Below, one piece after another: positions 12,718-24,721 of a stretch of 64,000 nt of DNA. Made by a program: the position numbers and the translations under genes. Position 1 is the stretch's first letter. Each line of letters starts with the position of its first letter. Source of the stretch: Cercis canadensis (Eukaryota > Streptophyta > Magnoliopsida > Fabales > Fabaceae); NCBI GenBank assembly GCA_003255065.1, contig QAOA01006693.1, positions 227,687 through 291,686 on the forward strand. The letters are read 5' to 3'. The notes below the pieces were generated by a model. That model worked only from the letters and a program-made list of their open reading frames with translations. It did no database searches and had not been told where the DNA came from.

Positions 12718-14473
12718 ATGGCAAATACTGCTGGGCATGGAGGAGACGAGGAGGAGGTCCTCCAAATTTCTGACGAAGACGTTGCTGAGGGTGTAAAGAC
12801 GTGTTCCAATAGCTTGGTGGGGAAAGTTATATCTGACAAACCTGTGGTAGGTGGTGTCTTGCAAAATGTTTTACATGGCATTTGGGGCAGTCCTAAGGGT
12901 TTTCGGGTGGTGGAGTTGGCTCCAAAGGTGTTTCAGTTTTTCTTTGATGAAGAGATAGCTTTGAGGCGTGTCCTTAGAGGCAATCCTTGGATCTATAAAA
13001 ATAGCTATTTGTTGGTACAAAGGTGGGATAGGGATCGTTCTATTCATTCTTTGCTCCTGAATGAAGTGCAAGTGTGGGTGCAAGTGTGGGGCTTACCTAT
13101 ACACTATCAAACTCAAGCAATGGGCAGGAAACTTGGGGCACGACTGGGTAAGGTGATTGATGTGGGGCAATTTTGAGTGCAAGGAAAGGTGGGGGTGATC
13201 TTGAAAGTGCAGGTGCTGATAGATGTTTCTTCCCCGTTGAAACATGGCATGCGACTGGCAAGTAAGGACGACGGGGCATTCTGGGTGGACTTCAAATATG
13301 AAAGGCTTCCTCAGTTTTGTTACTACTGTGGCAAGCTTGGCCATGAAGAGAGGATGTGTGAAATTTTCTTGGAGGATGACTTGAAGGGTCAGGTGCAGGA
13401 GAAGAAACGAGGACCATGGTTGCGTGGGGAGTCCATGGGACGTCGGGTGGTGGTCAACTCAGAGAACAGGAACCCAAATGTTGCAGGGCGTACTGATGAA
13501 CCAGCTCCCACGAGTAGCCAGGTAGCCTCTCATACTGAAGCTTTATCTTCTATCTTAGCTAAGTTATCAGTGGCTCCTATTCATAATTCTGGTAAAGACC
13601 TGTTGATTAACTCGGGTTTTTCGAACACTAATGGGTGCACGAGGGGGGTTCCGGTGGACTGCTGTATGGGTGGCTCTTATGTGGGGCCTAACATGGGTGC
13701 AAGTTTACATGCAAGTTACCAACCGGTTACGTTAAAAGGGGGACCTTCTGGGTTAACACTGAACGAGAATGCTCATAGGTCAGTGTTGGCTGTGACTGAG
13801 CTGGCGACCACCGACGGGGATGATAGTAGCGTCGCCGAGCAGGTTAACGCCGATGTACCCCTTGCTTCTGTGTTGCAGGTACACGATGAAGGGCAAGTTG
13901 TCGGAGAAGGCGGCAATAACCAGCCAGTAGACACTGAGCACTGTCCTACAACTCAGAAGTGGAAAAGAATGGCAAGGACGAGGGGTGTGGGGGATAAAGG
14001 AGGGACTAGTGGTAGTGCTAATTTGCAGGCCATGGCTGCCGTGGGTCAGCTAGGGTCGTTGCAGAAAGGGTGTGTAGCTGGCGTAGGGGTGGTTGGTTTT
14101 GAATTTGCGAATGCTGAGGGCGTTAGCACTAGTGTGGCAGAGCAGGTGAGGGTCGAGGTGCCCTGTACTCCGGCAAGGCAGGCGCTTGGCGCTGTGCATG
14201 TGACTGGTGAGAGTGACCATATACTTCCAGTTGCTAAGGAGGATGGCTTTTCATCTCGAAAGTGGAAAAAGAATGGCAAGGAAAGGGAGTGCGGGAGACA
14301 AAGGGGTGGTGGGTGGTAATGCTGAAAAAAGAAAGGTTCTAGAGGCTTCCTCCGCATGTGAAGCTATGGAGCTGGAGATTATCCAAGTAGGGAAGAAAGG
14401 AAAGGTGGTGGGTGATGAAAGCAAAGCTATGGGAGCGGCGGTGACTGCTGGGCAGTCCCGCCGTCATCAATGA
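12718..14473 (+). pseudogene. LINE ORF1: DUF4283 plus CCHC zinc knuckle protein, broken
   Basis: Nucleic-acid-binding ORF1 protein of a plant L1-type LINE. From the ATG at 12718 it reads through a DUF4283-like region (residues about 30-150; GIWGSPKGFRVVELAPKVFQFFF, ALRRVLRGNPWIY). A zinc knuckle follows, CYYCGKLGHEERMC (CX2CX4HX4C), at about 13318-13360. The C-terminal half is low in motifs and carries an internal duplication: the segment ending KWKRMARTRG is repeated near the end as KWKKNGKERE. Comparing the repeats shows one extra A (five versus four) near 14267, which shifts the frame; the following frame runs to TGA at 14471-14473. An in-frame TGA at 13174-13176 is a second lesion. The protein is not made intact. 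Confidence 0.85.
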
Positions 14474-17400
14474 ATATATTAAGTTGGAACTGTCGTGGGC
14501 TTGGGAACCCACGTACAGTTCGAGCTCTTAGCCTTTTATTAAGGCAACAAGTTCCTAAGTTGGTTTTCCTTTGTGAGACCAAGTTAACAAGTGGTGAGTG
14601 GGATGTGTTTAAAAGGAGGGTTGGTTTCTCCAATGGTTTTGGTGTNTGACTCTTGCAATCTTTCTTAGCGCCCCCCTAAGCGTTTTCGGTTTTAAAAAAT
14701 GTGGACTAGACATGAGGAATATGATACCCTGGTTAGTGCTTGTTGGCGTAGTGCCTCGGAAGGGGAAGCAATTCCTTTAATGCTGCAGCGAATAAAGACT
14801 ACTAGTGATTGTTTATTAGCCTGGAATGAGCACATTTTTGGTCATGTTGGTAGGAATATTAGAAGGATTCAGTCACAGCTACGATGGATTAAAGCTCAGA
14901 GGCCGAATGCTAATAGTTTACAAGAGCAACGACGACTACAAAATGAATTAAATGAACTTCTTGAGCGGGAGGAATTGATGTGGAAGCAATGATCTCGAGT
15001 TCAGTGGTTGCAGGAAGGCGATAAAAATATGGGATATTTTCACCAAAGAGCTTCTAATCGGCAAAAGAAAAACTCTATTAAGAAGCTCCAGGATGAGGAT
15101 GGTGTTTACCATTGTGAGCCAGGAAAAATAGGTGAAATTGCGGTTAAATATTTTACAGATATTTTTACTTCCTTTAATCCCATTGATTTTTCTTCAGTTA
15201 TTGATGTGGTACCAGCCAGGGTAATAGACTCTATGAATCATGATGTTTTGAAGGAGTTCACAGGGAAAGAGATAAAAGATGCAGTGTATCAGATAGGGGC
15301 AACAAAAGCTCCAGGTCCTGACGGTTTGCCTGCGTTGTTCTATCAACGGTACTGGAATGTTGTGGGGGCTAATGTGGTCAATGTTGTGTTGGATTTTCTA
15401 AATAAAGGGGTGCCCATTGATGAGTTGAACTACACACATATTGTCTTGATCCCAAAAGTTAACAGTCCAGCCAATATGACTCCGTTTCGTCTGATTAGCT
15501 TATGCAATGTTCTCTATAAAATCATTTCCAAGGTTCTAGCCAACAGATTAAAACCCATCCTAACAGGTGTGATTCCTCTGAATCAAAGCGCTTTTGTTCC
15601 CAACTGCCAAATTTCTGATAATGTGATGATTGCTTACGAGCTTATGCATGCTCTAAAGGCTAAGCGCAGGGGTAAGGAAGGTTTTTTCGCTTTGAAGCTT
15701 GATATGAGCAAGGCTTATGATCGTGTTGAGTGGGGTTTTGTGGAGGCTATGATGCGGAAGGTGGGGTTTACAGAGAGATGGATAAATCTCATTATGGCTT
15801 GTGTTAACTTGGTGTCGTACTCGATAATTCTTAATGGGGTCCAGCATGGTCTTATTCTTCCAGAGCGAGGGCTTCGCCAAGGTGATCCGCTCTCTCCTTA
15901 TCTTTTTTTGCTTTGTGCTGAGGGTTTGAGTGCTCTTTTGAAACATGCGGAGGATAATGGTGCAATTGCAGGGGTTAGTGTTTGTAGGGGTGCACCAGCT
16001 GTTTCCCATCTATTTTTTGCAGATGACAGCTTAATCTTTACTCGAGCTTCAATTGGGGATAGTATGGAAATTAAACGAATGTTGATTGACTTTGAAGACT
16101 GCTCTGGGCAACAAATTAATCTCCAAAAATCAGGGATCTATTTTAGTCCGTGTTGCAGAAGTATGGACCGAGCAGCTATTATGCACATTATAGGGGTCTC
16201 TACGGTCGCGTTTAATGAGAAGTACCTAGGGCTGCCCACCATGGTGGGACGGAGTAAGAATGAGGCTTTTCAATCTTTGAAAGAGCGGGTGTGGAAACGG
16301 CTTCAAGGGTGGCGCGAAAAGTTACTATCTAAAGCAGGTAAAGAGATTTTGATAAATGTCATTGCTCTCTCTATCCCCACTTATACCATGAGTTGTTTTC
16401 GTATTTCTAAATCTTTATGTCACGAGTTAAACCAACTTATGGCAAAGTTTTGGTGGGAAAACACTTCAAATGCAACCAAGATGCATTGGGTTAGTTGGGA
16501 AAAGTTAGCTGTTCCAAAAAAATATGGTGGTTTGGGCTTCAGGAATTTGGAAGATTTTAATGTGGCTATGTTAGCTAAACAGGGCTGGCAGATTTTGCAG
16601 AATCCATATTCACTTCTTGCCACTATTCTGAAAGCAAGATATTTTCCCAATGGGTCATTGCTTGATGCACCTTTAGGGAATCGACCATCTTACACCTGGA
16701 GTAGTATTCGTGCTGGTTTTCCTGTACTAAAGTAGAATTTAAGGTATCGCATTGGAGACGGTGAAAGTATTGTTATAGGTGCCGATCCTTGGCTTCCAAG
16801 AGAACATGACAGTGTGGTCCGCTCTATTTTACCTGATCATTTGGCTCAATCCCATGTGAAGGAGCTTTTTTTGGCATATAGTGTTGGCTGGAATATTCTT
16901 ATGATTTTTGACCTGTTTGAGGCAGAAGAAGCTCGTCTGATATGCGGTATTCCTCTCAGTCATAGAAGACAAAGTGACAGTATCTTCTGGCAGCCTTCAA
17001 AAAATGGTGTCTTCTCTGTTAAGATAGCCTATCAAGCCTTGGTTAAGGAGCGGTGTCAGGTAATTCTTTCTAGCGAGTACCCTGTCTGGAAAAAGGTTTG
17101 GAAACTCCACATCCCTAACAAATATAAAATATTTTTATGGCGTTGCTGTAAAAGTATTTTACCTACTACTAGTGCACTTACTCATCGTGGTTTAAATATT
17201 CCAAACTTGTGCCCTCTGTGTCAATCGGCTGAGGAATCTATTTTGCATGCTTTCTATTTGTGCCCAGACATTCAAGGGGCATGGGTTGCCATGGATTTGG
17301 ACTTCGGTCTAGATAGTCTTTCTACTTCTTCTTTTTTGGAGTGGTTTATGCAGGTGTGTATGGGTTGGGAAGAAGAAAAGATTGTCAAAATGACCTTTAT

Positions 17401-18034
17401 ATGCTATAGTCTTTGGCATAGGCGTAATGAAATTCGGTTGGGCAAGCCAAGGATTCCTGTGACGACAGTCTGGCATAATTCTATGAGTCTTTGGGAGGAG
17501 ATAGGAAACTATCAGTTGCTTCACTCTAGAGCTAGTGTCAAAAGGATGATAAGATGGGAGAGACCAGAGGCTTCCTTTTTCAAGCTGAATGTTGATGCAT
17601 CGCTTAACAGTTCTGGGGTAGGTGGAATTGGTGGGATCATTCGTGATAGTGCGGGGCTGTTTGTATCTGCCTGGGCTAAGCAAGTGGAGGGCATAAACTC
17701 TGTTGAGATTTTAGAAGCAATGGCGTGTAGGGAAGGTGTTCAAAGAGCTCTGTCGGATGGTCTGCGTTTTCTCCATATTGAAGGTGATGCTCAAACAGTC
17801 ATGCTGGCTTTGAAGCACAAAACCCAAAACCTTACTTCTCTTGGATCGGTTTTGGATGACATCCAAGACCTCTGTTCCCGCTTTCAAGATTTTTCTTTCC
17901 ATTGGGTCCCCAGATCAATAAATCACTCTGTTGATATTTTAGCCTCTTTTGCGGCTGTTAATGTTTCCTCTTGCATTTTTTGGTGTGTTAGTCCACCAAG
18001 TTTCCTTGTAGCTGATTTGGCTGCTGATGCTTAA
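14470..18034 (+). pseudogene. LINE ORF2: endonuclease remnant, reverse transcriptase, zf-RVT, RNase H
   Basis: The replication polyprotein of the LINE, which normally nicks target DNA and reverse-transcribes the RNA. The start MNILSWNCRGLGNP matches the first block of the apurinic-type endonuclease, but the reading breaks after about 58 residues at the N (14646) and resumes near the end of that domain, so roughly the last two thirds of the endonuclease are absent. The reverse transcriptase (15008-16735) is intact in frame, with PGPDGLPALFYQ, LKLDMSKAYDRVEW, GLRQGDPLSPYLF and the catalytic FFADDSLIF near 16010-16040. zf-RVT (about 17080-17290; CPLCQSAEESILHAFYLC) and RNase H (about 17585-17960; LNVDAS, EILEAMA, IEGDA) follow. 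Stops at 14990-14992 (likely Arg CGA) and 16733-16735 (likely Trp TGG) disable it. Confidence 0.9.
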
Positions 18035-18276
18035 TAGTATTCTCTTTTTTCATCAAAAATAAAAAATTAAGTTGTTTATTTAAATGAGACCTAAATTCAG
18101 TTGGCAATAGAAGTACCACCTCCCCTGAGTAGTGGCAGAGCTTGTAGTGAAATGCTGAGGGATCAAAGGAAGAAAAAAAAAATTAAGGTGGGGCCATATT
18201 AAAGTTTTCAAAAAAAAATTGGGGGCTATATTTAATTTTTTTTTATAGTAAATTGCAAAAAAAAAAAAAAAAAAAA

Positions 18277-18342
18277 NNNNNNNNNNNNNNNNNNNNNNNN
18301 NNNNNNNNNNNNNNNNNNNNNNNNNNNNNNNNNNNNNNNNNN
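18277..18342. other. Assembly gap (66 N)
   Basis: A run of 66 N follows a homopolymer A tract of about 20 bases, so the gap likely marks an unresolved poly(A) or microsatellite. Confidence 0.95.
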
Positions 18343-18879
18343 AATGGGGAGAACATATACACGTATGCAAGAAAACTTAACTCCCAATCCTATATATAAT
18401 AATGCTCAACCTAATAATGCATGTATTACTTAATGAATATAGTTGGGGAAATGCATTATTAATTATTGGTAATAAAGGAAGAGGACTAAGGACACGTATG
18501 TGAGCAGAGGGATAAGGATGCATTGTGATAATAACAAAAATAAAAATAATATTATTATCATAATATGTGTGTTGTAGTCTCATTTCTGGTATACGGACCC
18601 ATTTAATTATGAGCTTGTGGCCTCTCACGGTTGGGCTGCATTTACTACTTAACTGCTGACATAGCACATGGATTTATGTTTATTTGTGTTTTTTATTGTA
18701 ATCCAAGATATACATGCTTCCATCCTTTATTTTTATTTTATTTTATTTTACTTTGGCTAAAATTTTAGATTTAAATACAAAACTCATAAGTTCTAAAGAT
18801 GACCTTAATACTCACATCCATCTTTACATTTACAAAATACATGTTACATTTTAAGCTGAAATAGGACAAGTATTTATGC

Positions 18880-19205
18880 ATAAAACTTTTTTTTTTTGGT
18901 CTCTTAAAGATACAGGCAATCAGCTTAGTCCCTCAAAAGTTTTAGTATCACTTTAGTCTGGTAACTCTGTCTATCAAAATAGTCCTTTGTCTAGTTTCCT
19001 TTAGTGAGAAACGGTAGAACCTTTCATGTGGAATGTGGCATGTCAAATGCCGATATGACAAGTTTAGTATGTAAAAGTTAGCAGAGGATTACTTTTATAG
19101 ACAAAATTATCTTCCAATGATTAAAGTGACACTAAAATTATTTCACAGACTAAATTGACTATACATATATCTTTTAGAGATAAAAATGTGTTTTACTCTA
19201 TTTAA
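18880..19205. mobile_element. MITE-like inverted repeat
   Basis: The left side (GGTCTCTTAAAGATA... TTAGTCCCTCAAAAG... ATCACTTTAGTC) pairs, with mismatches, with the complement of the right side (ATCTTTTAGAGATA preceded by a stretch reading CTAAATTGAC and AAAGTGACACTAAAAT). The layout is that of the common plant MITEs built from phrases like TTAGTCCCTCAAA. Exact ends and target duplication are not resolved. Confidence 0.4.
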
Positions 19206-21364
19206 ATTGAAAGGAAACCTAGTCCACAAAGTTAGGTTTTCCTACAATTATAATGCTGGGGCCTCTTGTTATAACTCTTGAGGTCCATAGTAGCAGATTA
19301 CATGTTCACATGTAGTATTTCATAAGATAATGTCAAAACAAAGTCCTTGGTCTCTGTCACTTCCTTCTCGTAAACTCTCATTTTCTTCCTGTCCTGGACC
19401 TTACATATATAGCAAAGAATACTTTTCCTTATTACTTATGCTTGCTAGGATAAACTTCATTTGTACCTTTCTATCATTTCTATCTTGAATACTTTTCCCA
19501 ATAACAAGTGTATCTTATGTTCTAAGCGCATAAAACTATCAATTTTAAAATAATGACAAGGTAAAGGTAGAAACTGAAATATAACAAGGCTAGAACAATA
19601 AAGGCATACACATTTGCAAACTATAAATAAAAATATGAAATAAAATATAGTGAGCCTAGTTTTACCCATATCGAACAGGTATACTTTTAATGTACTGAAG
19701 AAAGACCTGTTTTAAGCAATAATAATTTTTTATACAATACAATCTTCATGTTTTACTTTTGGAGAGTATAAAACAAGTAGCTTCTCTTACCCCTTCTCAA
19801 TGAGATTGTAACAAGTAGCTTAGCACGCCCCATTCAATTATTAGAATATCCTCATTCGTAAGATATTTTCTAATTTCTATGTGTAACCTGTGTGAAGAAA
19901 TTAAACTCATAAAATTAGAAACACATTTGACAAACTTGCTAGAGGCTAGAGCAACAGAGGAAAAGTGCCACTTTGGCTGAATCACTTGGAGTTCAAATAA
20001 ATAATATATATATATATGAACTTTTCTATCTAACAAATTTCAGATGCATTGACGTATGAACGAGGTAACCCACCTACTTGCATAATATCCTTGATCGCCA
20101 TAATATCTTTTTCGGAACTATCATAGATAAGCTTAACTAGTCGGATGAAAACAAAAAACAAAACAAAAAAATTACAAAAATTATAAGTCAAAGTTGTAAT
20201 ATAACTGTTGAATACACCCATAAAAGAGAAAGTTATAGTTCAATGAAAAATATTTTCAGTTATAAATTGATCTTCTCATCTCTTTCAATCACTAGTTTAA
20301 ATTCCCTTAATTGTCATGGCAGTGCTAAACAAACAAACAAACAAAAAGCAAGAACACACCCATAAAAACACAAGCTTAGTTGTTGTTTTTTTTCTTTTTT
20401 TATGAAGATACATGCATGCTTAGTTGTTGATTGCAATCAAGCGAATTGCTTAATTAGTGACGAGACTGATTATTAATGTAATTAGGTCCACTTCACAACA
20501 GCCAACCAAAAAAACAATGCACTACTTTAATGTGGAGGGGCCCGCATGTCATCCTCGCTGGTTCTCCATTCCAATAAAATAATTCGCGCAGTAACAGTAG
20601 AAGCAGAAGTACATGCACCACAAAAAGCGAGCTACAAACAAGTTTCAATAGGGTTCCTCTTGGTGACACTTGCTCATTTTTACCTCAAGAGTCGCTAGAT
20701 TTTAACTCTCATTAATAATTTCTCGTCAGTTTGAAAATTCAACCCCACCTGCCTTGACTTTTCTTTTTCAATTTGGGGTTACCCAGTACTTGCACGAAGT
20801 ATATGGTTTAGAGACAAAGATTACAGTGAAAACAACAATCGTAGTCGTCTTATTTCTTCTCTTCTTCTTTTTTACTATTTCCTCTTAAAATTATATAAAA
20901 AAATATTAATTTATATGAAAAGAAATGACTTATGAAATATTATCGAAGGTGATAATTAAGGTATGCAAATCATGCAATCCTGCAATCTCTTAATGTATCT
21001 AATAAGGGAACAGGATCACTTAAATTTACATCTCAGTGTTGTTGAAATATATATACAGTAGGTAGGTTGTATTTATATCTTTAGGTACCAAAGTCATTCA
21101 CACATTACTAAACGGTTTATGACCGAGTAGTATTGAAATTATCTTTAAAACTAGTGAGTTTTGNATAGTCAAAATACCAAAAAAAAAGTCATTCACATAT
21201 CGCCTTATGGTTAAGACTTAACATATAGACTCAACAGATTGGAACCTAAGAGTTTATCCTTACCCTAATGAGGGTGGGGGCAGAGAGAGAAAGAAAGAGA
21301 CATGAGGCTGTGGGTTAATTAGGGAAAAGCAAGATAAATGGTACAACGATGAATCATAACCACA

Positions 21365-21480
21365 GGTAATAAACTTTTAGCTCAATTGGCATTTTTGGAT
21401 GCTCTATCAATGGAGCAAATTAACTTAGGTTTGAAATTGAGTGGAGCAATTTTCTCTTAAGCCCCAGCCCTTTTTCATTA
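21365..21480 (+). repeat. SINE-like segment upstream of the GDSL gene
   Basis: A-box-like TTAGCTCAATTGGC is followed about 50 bases later by GGTTTGAAATTGAG, a worn B-box. The spacing is right for a tRNA-derived SINE head, but I see no clean tail or target duplication. Confidence 0.35.
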
Positions 21481-21653
21481 AATTTATATTATACAAAAAA
21501 AAATTATTATTATATATGATGCACCAACTAACATGACATTATCAATTTAATTCACTTCACAAAAGCAGATAGTCTTTTTATAATCTATGGTTGGTTCCAA
21601 TCACCTCCTTGGGCGAGCAATAAATGTAGTAAAAGGACACGATCGTATAATAT

Positions 21654-21675
21654 AGGTATAAAAAAATATACATAT
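21654..21675 (+). promoter_or_regulatory. Probable TATA box of the GDSL gene
   Basis: GGTATAAAAAAATATAC lies about 125 bp upstream of the GDSL start codon, at a distance that fits a short plant 5' UTR. Assigned from position and sequence only. Confidence 0.45.
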
Positions 21676-21787
21676 ATGCTCTCGCTGAAGCAGCAAGCAG
21701 ATTATAACTTTGATCTTTTGTCATTTCCTTTCTTGATTCATTGAAGTTGGGAACAAACCGTAGCTGCAATTTCTCAAAACAACAGTT

Positions 21788-24721
21788 ATGTGTCTGTTGA
21801 AGAAGTTCACTCCTCCTCCTTCTTCTTCTTCTTCTTCTTCTTCAACTTGTATCGTATTACTTCGTTTCATATTATTATTATTAGTTGTTTCCTGCAAAAC
21901 GAAGGCTGTGATAAGACTACCGCCAAATGTTTCGGTTCCAGCAGTCATAGTGTTTGGGGATTCGATCATGGACACAGGAAACAACAACAACATAAAAACA
22001 ACGGCTAAGTGCAATTTCCCTCCTTATGGGAGAGATTTTGAGGGAGGGATCCCAACTGGCCGCTTTTGCAACGGGAAGGTTCCATCAGACATTATAGGTA
22101 TTCTCTTTTCTCTGTTAAATATAAAATTATTTCTCGACTTTCAACACGTGTAAGATTGTCTTAAATATAAAATTATTTAAACTTTTTAATGAGATAATTC
22201 CTTTTACACTATATGCCTCTGTGACCTAGCCATCTTTGAAGCAGATTTTATGTATGCCACATAAGATGATATATATAATATAATCACAAACTTTAACTTG
22301 CAGAAAAGAGGGCAATATTTGAATTTTTTTAGTCAAAAAAAATCTCCTATTCTGGAATTAAGTAAGTGACTTCAACCATTCAGAAGACACGTGGATGTGA
22401 ATATTTGATCCTAATAGAGAAAGTCAGCCAAAGTGGGGAAGTTACTTTTTAAATTGTTATATTGGTGTATGGTAAAGAAAAATAAAATTTAAACCAAGTG
22501 GTCTAGTAATAAGGAGACAAAGGTTCTGAAATATTCAACTTTTGTGCCGTCATCTAATAAAACAAAAAAATTGATGGAATTAAAGACGTACATTGACCAA
22601 AAAAAAAAAAATTATGAACCCCAAAATATGCCGTTAATTGACCAGGTAAATTATTAAGATATAGATATACATTGTAATTTTATAGAAATGTTAGATAAAA
22701 ATTATTCATGAGCTTTCATGTAATAGTTTAAGTTTTTAGAAGAGTTGGTTTCTTAACAGGTAACAGAGTCTTTTTGACCAAACAATCAATCAGTCTTTAC
22801 CTAATAGCTTAAGCTTTTAAGAGAGTTAGTTTCTTAACAAGAAAAGTACATAATTTCATAATTTTTTTTCTAGGTCTCTTGCGATAAAAATCTTGTATTT
22901 TTTTTTCGAATATTACTACAAAGTGAAAACATATAATTACGTTCTTGTCAATTGATAAAAGTCACATATTTAATACCATAATTAAACAGTCATGTCACTA
23001 GTAAGTTGTTTTTAATGGTTTTACTCCAGAATATGTACTGCTGCAGCTTCTAATTCAAATACTTGGCTTAATTTTCAGTTGAAGAATTGGGTATTAAGGA
23101 ACTCTTGCCAGCATATTTGGATCCAAGTCTTCAATCCAGTGATCTTCTTACTGGCGTCTGCTTTGCCTCTGGTGGCGCTGGATACGATCCTCTGACAACC
23201 AAATTAGCGGTATACGCATTTTTTACCTCCAACTTTCAGACCTCAAATTATCAGAAGTTCATACCTTTTTACATTTTTATAGTATACTATAACTCGTTCT
23301 AATTTCTAACTTCTTTGAACTCTAATTAGTCAGCTATATCATTGTCGACTCAATTAGACATGTTCAGAGAATACATAAGGAAGCTGAAAGGAATGGTTGG
23401 AGAGGACAGCACAAACTTCATCATAGCCAATAGTGTTTTTTTTGTGGTAACAGGAAGTAATGACATTGCCAACACATATTTTCTTAGTCGAGCTAGACAA
23501 CTACAATATGATATTTTTTCCTACACTGACCTTATGGTTAACTCAGCCGCTAGTTTCTTACAGGTAGGCTTAAGTTTCTTATTGATTTGTTGTCATACAC
23601 TATATATTGTGACTAAATTTTAAAAGGGGCGTGCTAAGCTACACCCCCTCTTAGAGCGAGGGGTGTAGCACTCCCTACCTCTTGATTGGGATGTCTTTTA
23701 AGAGATTCAATGACTAAATTTGGGGGTCATTTTAAATATCTCAAAAATTTGTGTCAATCAGTATATCTCAAAATAAATAGTTCCTTATAAAATGCATAAA
23801 CAACGCGATATAAGAAAACGTGCCAAAAAACTTCAAACTTTGCCAAAAAACAATTGAAAATTGGCATTTTTTTTTTATATCATGTTGTTTATGCATTTTA
23901 TAAGGAACTATCTATTCTGTTGTAAACTGAGTTATTCAATTTTTTGAGATCTTTACAATAACACCAAAATCATTGGACATGTCCAACCGAAACTCACTAA
24001 AATTGGTGGGAGTAACACTACCCCAAAAGAAATGCCATATGTAGCTTAGCAAACATCATTTTAAAATAAAACAAAAAAGTATATATATATATATATATAT
24101 GATTTACGTACCTTACCGTGTATATTGTTTTTTTCTCGATACAATTGGAAGGAAATACATCAACTTGGAGCAAGGAGGATTGGTGTATTAAGTGTACCTC
24201 CAATTGGGTGTGTGCCATCTCAGAGAACTCTTGCTGGAGGTATAGAAAGAGAGTGCGCAGAAAATTACAACTCCGCAGCAAAGTTGTTTAACTCCAAACT
24301 AACAAGGGATATAGATTCACTTAACCAGAACTTGTCCAACAGCAGGATTGTTTACATTGATGTTTACAACCCACTACTTGATATCATTTTAAACTACCAA
24401 AGATATGGTAATCTCAAGTTATACTTCTGCGAAGTAACTATTAATTCATCAGTACTCACTTTCAATATTTTGCTTTTTTTTATTGGTTTATAAATTTTTT
24501 TAATTAAAATGATTCCTTCTTCAATTGCAGGCTTTAAAGTGGCGGACAAAGGTTGCTGTGGCACAGGCAAAATAGAGGTGACATTATTATGCAATCATTT
24601 GGTTCCCACTTGTCCTGATGTTTCAAATTATGTCTTTTGGGATAGTTATCATCCCACAGAAGGAGCCTACAGAAAGCTCATAGTTCCCCTCGTTCAAAAC
24701 TATATCAACCAATTCTTATGA
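21788..24721 (+). CDS. GDSL esterase/lipase, five exons, intact
   Basis: A secreted SGNH-fold hydrolase acting on ester bonds, probably in the cell wall or apoplast; the natural substrate is unknown, as for most family members. Exons by splice signals: 21788-22097, 23079-23209, 23330-23563, 24152-24407 and 24531-24721. They join in frame to 373 residues, the usual family length. After a Ser run encoded by a TCT/TCC microsatellite comes a hydrophobic segment (about residues 20-36) fitting a signal peptide. Block [13 protein letters not shown] carries the nucleophile Ser, block II is FASGGAGYD, block III TGSNDI supplies Asn, and block V WDSYHPTE supplies Asp and His. [19 protein letters not shown] is the usual exon-4 signature. 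The third acceptor follows GGAAG and is the least certain junction. Intron 3 contains a MITE (23625-24055). No paralogue lies nearby. Confidence 0.93.
21822..21845 (+). repeat. TTC microsatellite in GDSL exon 1
   Basis: A trinucleotide run at the start of the coding region encodes about eight consecutive Ser just before the signal-peptide core. Length variation here would change the N-terminal region without shifting the frame. Confidence 0.8.
22488..22565 (+). repeat. Possible SINE head in GDSL intron 1
   Basis: CCAAGTGGTCTAGTAATAAGG resembles an A-box start and is followed by GGTTCTGAAATATTC at B-box distance. The match is worn, so this is a weak call. Confidence 0.25.
23625..24055. mobile_element. 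Palindromic MITE in GDSL intron 3
   Basis: Nearly the whole 430-bp segment is an inverted repeat. The left arm starts GGCGTGCTAAGCTACACCCC and the complement of the right arm starts TTTGCTAAGCTACAT. Toward the centre, CCTTATAAAATGCATAAACAAC pairs with GTTGTTTATGCATTTTATAAGG. The left tip has its own small hairpin, GCTACACCCC against GGGGTGTAGC. Single tips of the same family recur at 1129-1172, 19815-19831, 32341-32402, 32695-32758, 35181-35191 and 50817-50850. It lies wholly in the intron and leaves the splice sites intact. Confidence 0.7.

Larger units (their letters stand above)
12580..18067 (+). mobile_element. L1-type LINE retrotransposon, nearly full length, inactivated
   Basis: A non-LTR element in the order 5' leader, ORF1 (12718-14473), ORF2 (14470-18034), short 3' tail. 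ORF1 and ORF2 overlap at ATGA. The 5' limit is estimated from the CTAGGGTTTTCGCCCTAG leader near 12585; the 3' limit is a worn A-rich tail (about 18055-18067) after a CTTTTTTCATC stretch typical of this group. I could not identify target-site duplications with confidence. Inactivating lesions are a stop in ORF1 (13174-13176), a frameshift near 14267, loss of most of the endonuclease at a single N (14646), and stops in ORF2 at 14990-14992 and 16733-16735. It is recent enough to read almost end to end. Confidence 0.9.
18068..21650. other. Repeat-rich intergenic DNA upstream of the GDSL gene
   Basis: Contains the N-run at 18277-18342, a MITE-like inverted repeat at about 18880-19205, a lone MITE tip complement GTAGCTTAGCACGCCCC at 19815-19831, and SINE-like segments near 20230-20320 and 21365-21480. 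No exon with splice signals and codon bias was found. Confidence 0.45.

Noticed and set aside
14046..14357. Minus-strand open frames within LINE ORF1
   Set aside because: Low-complexity Pro/Ser/Thr translations caused by the GC-rich coding strand of ORF1.
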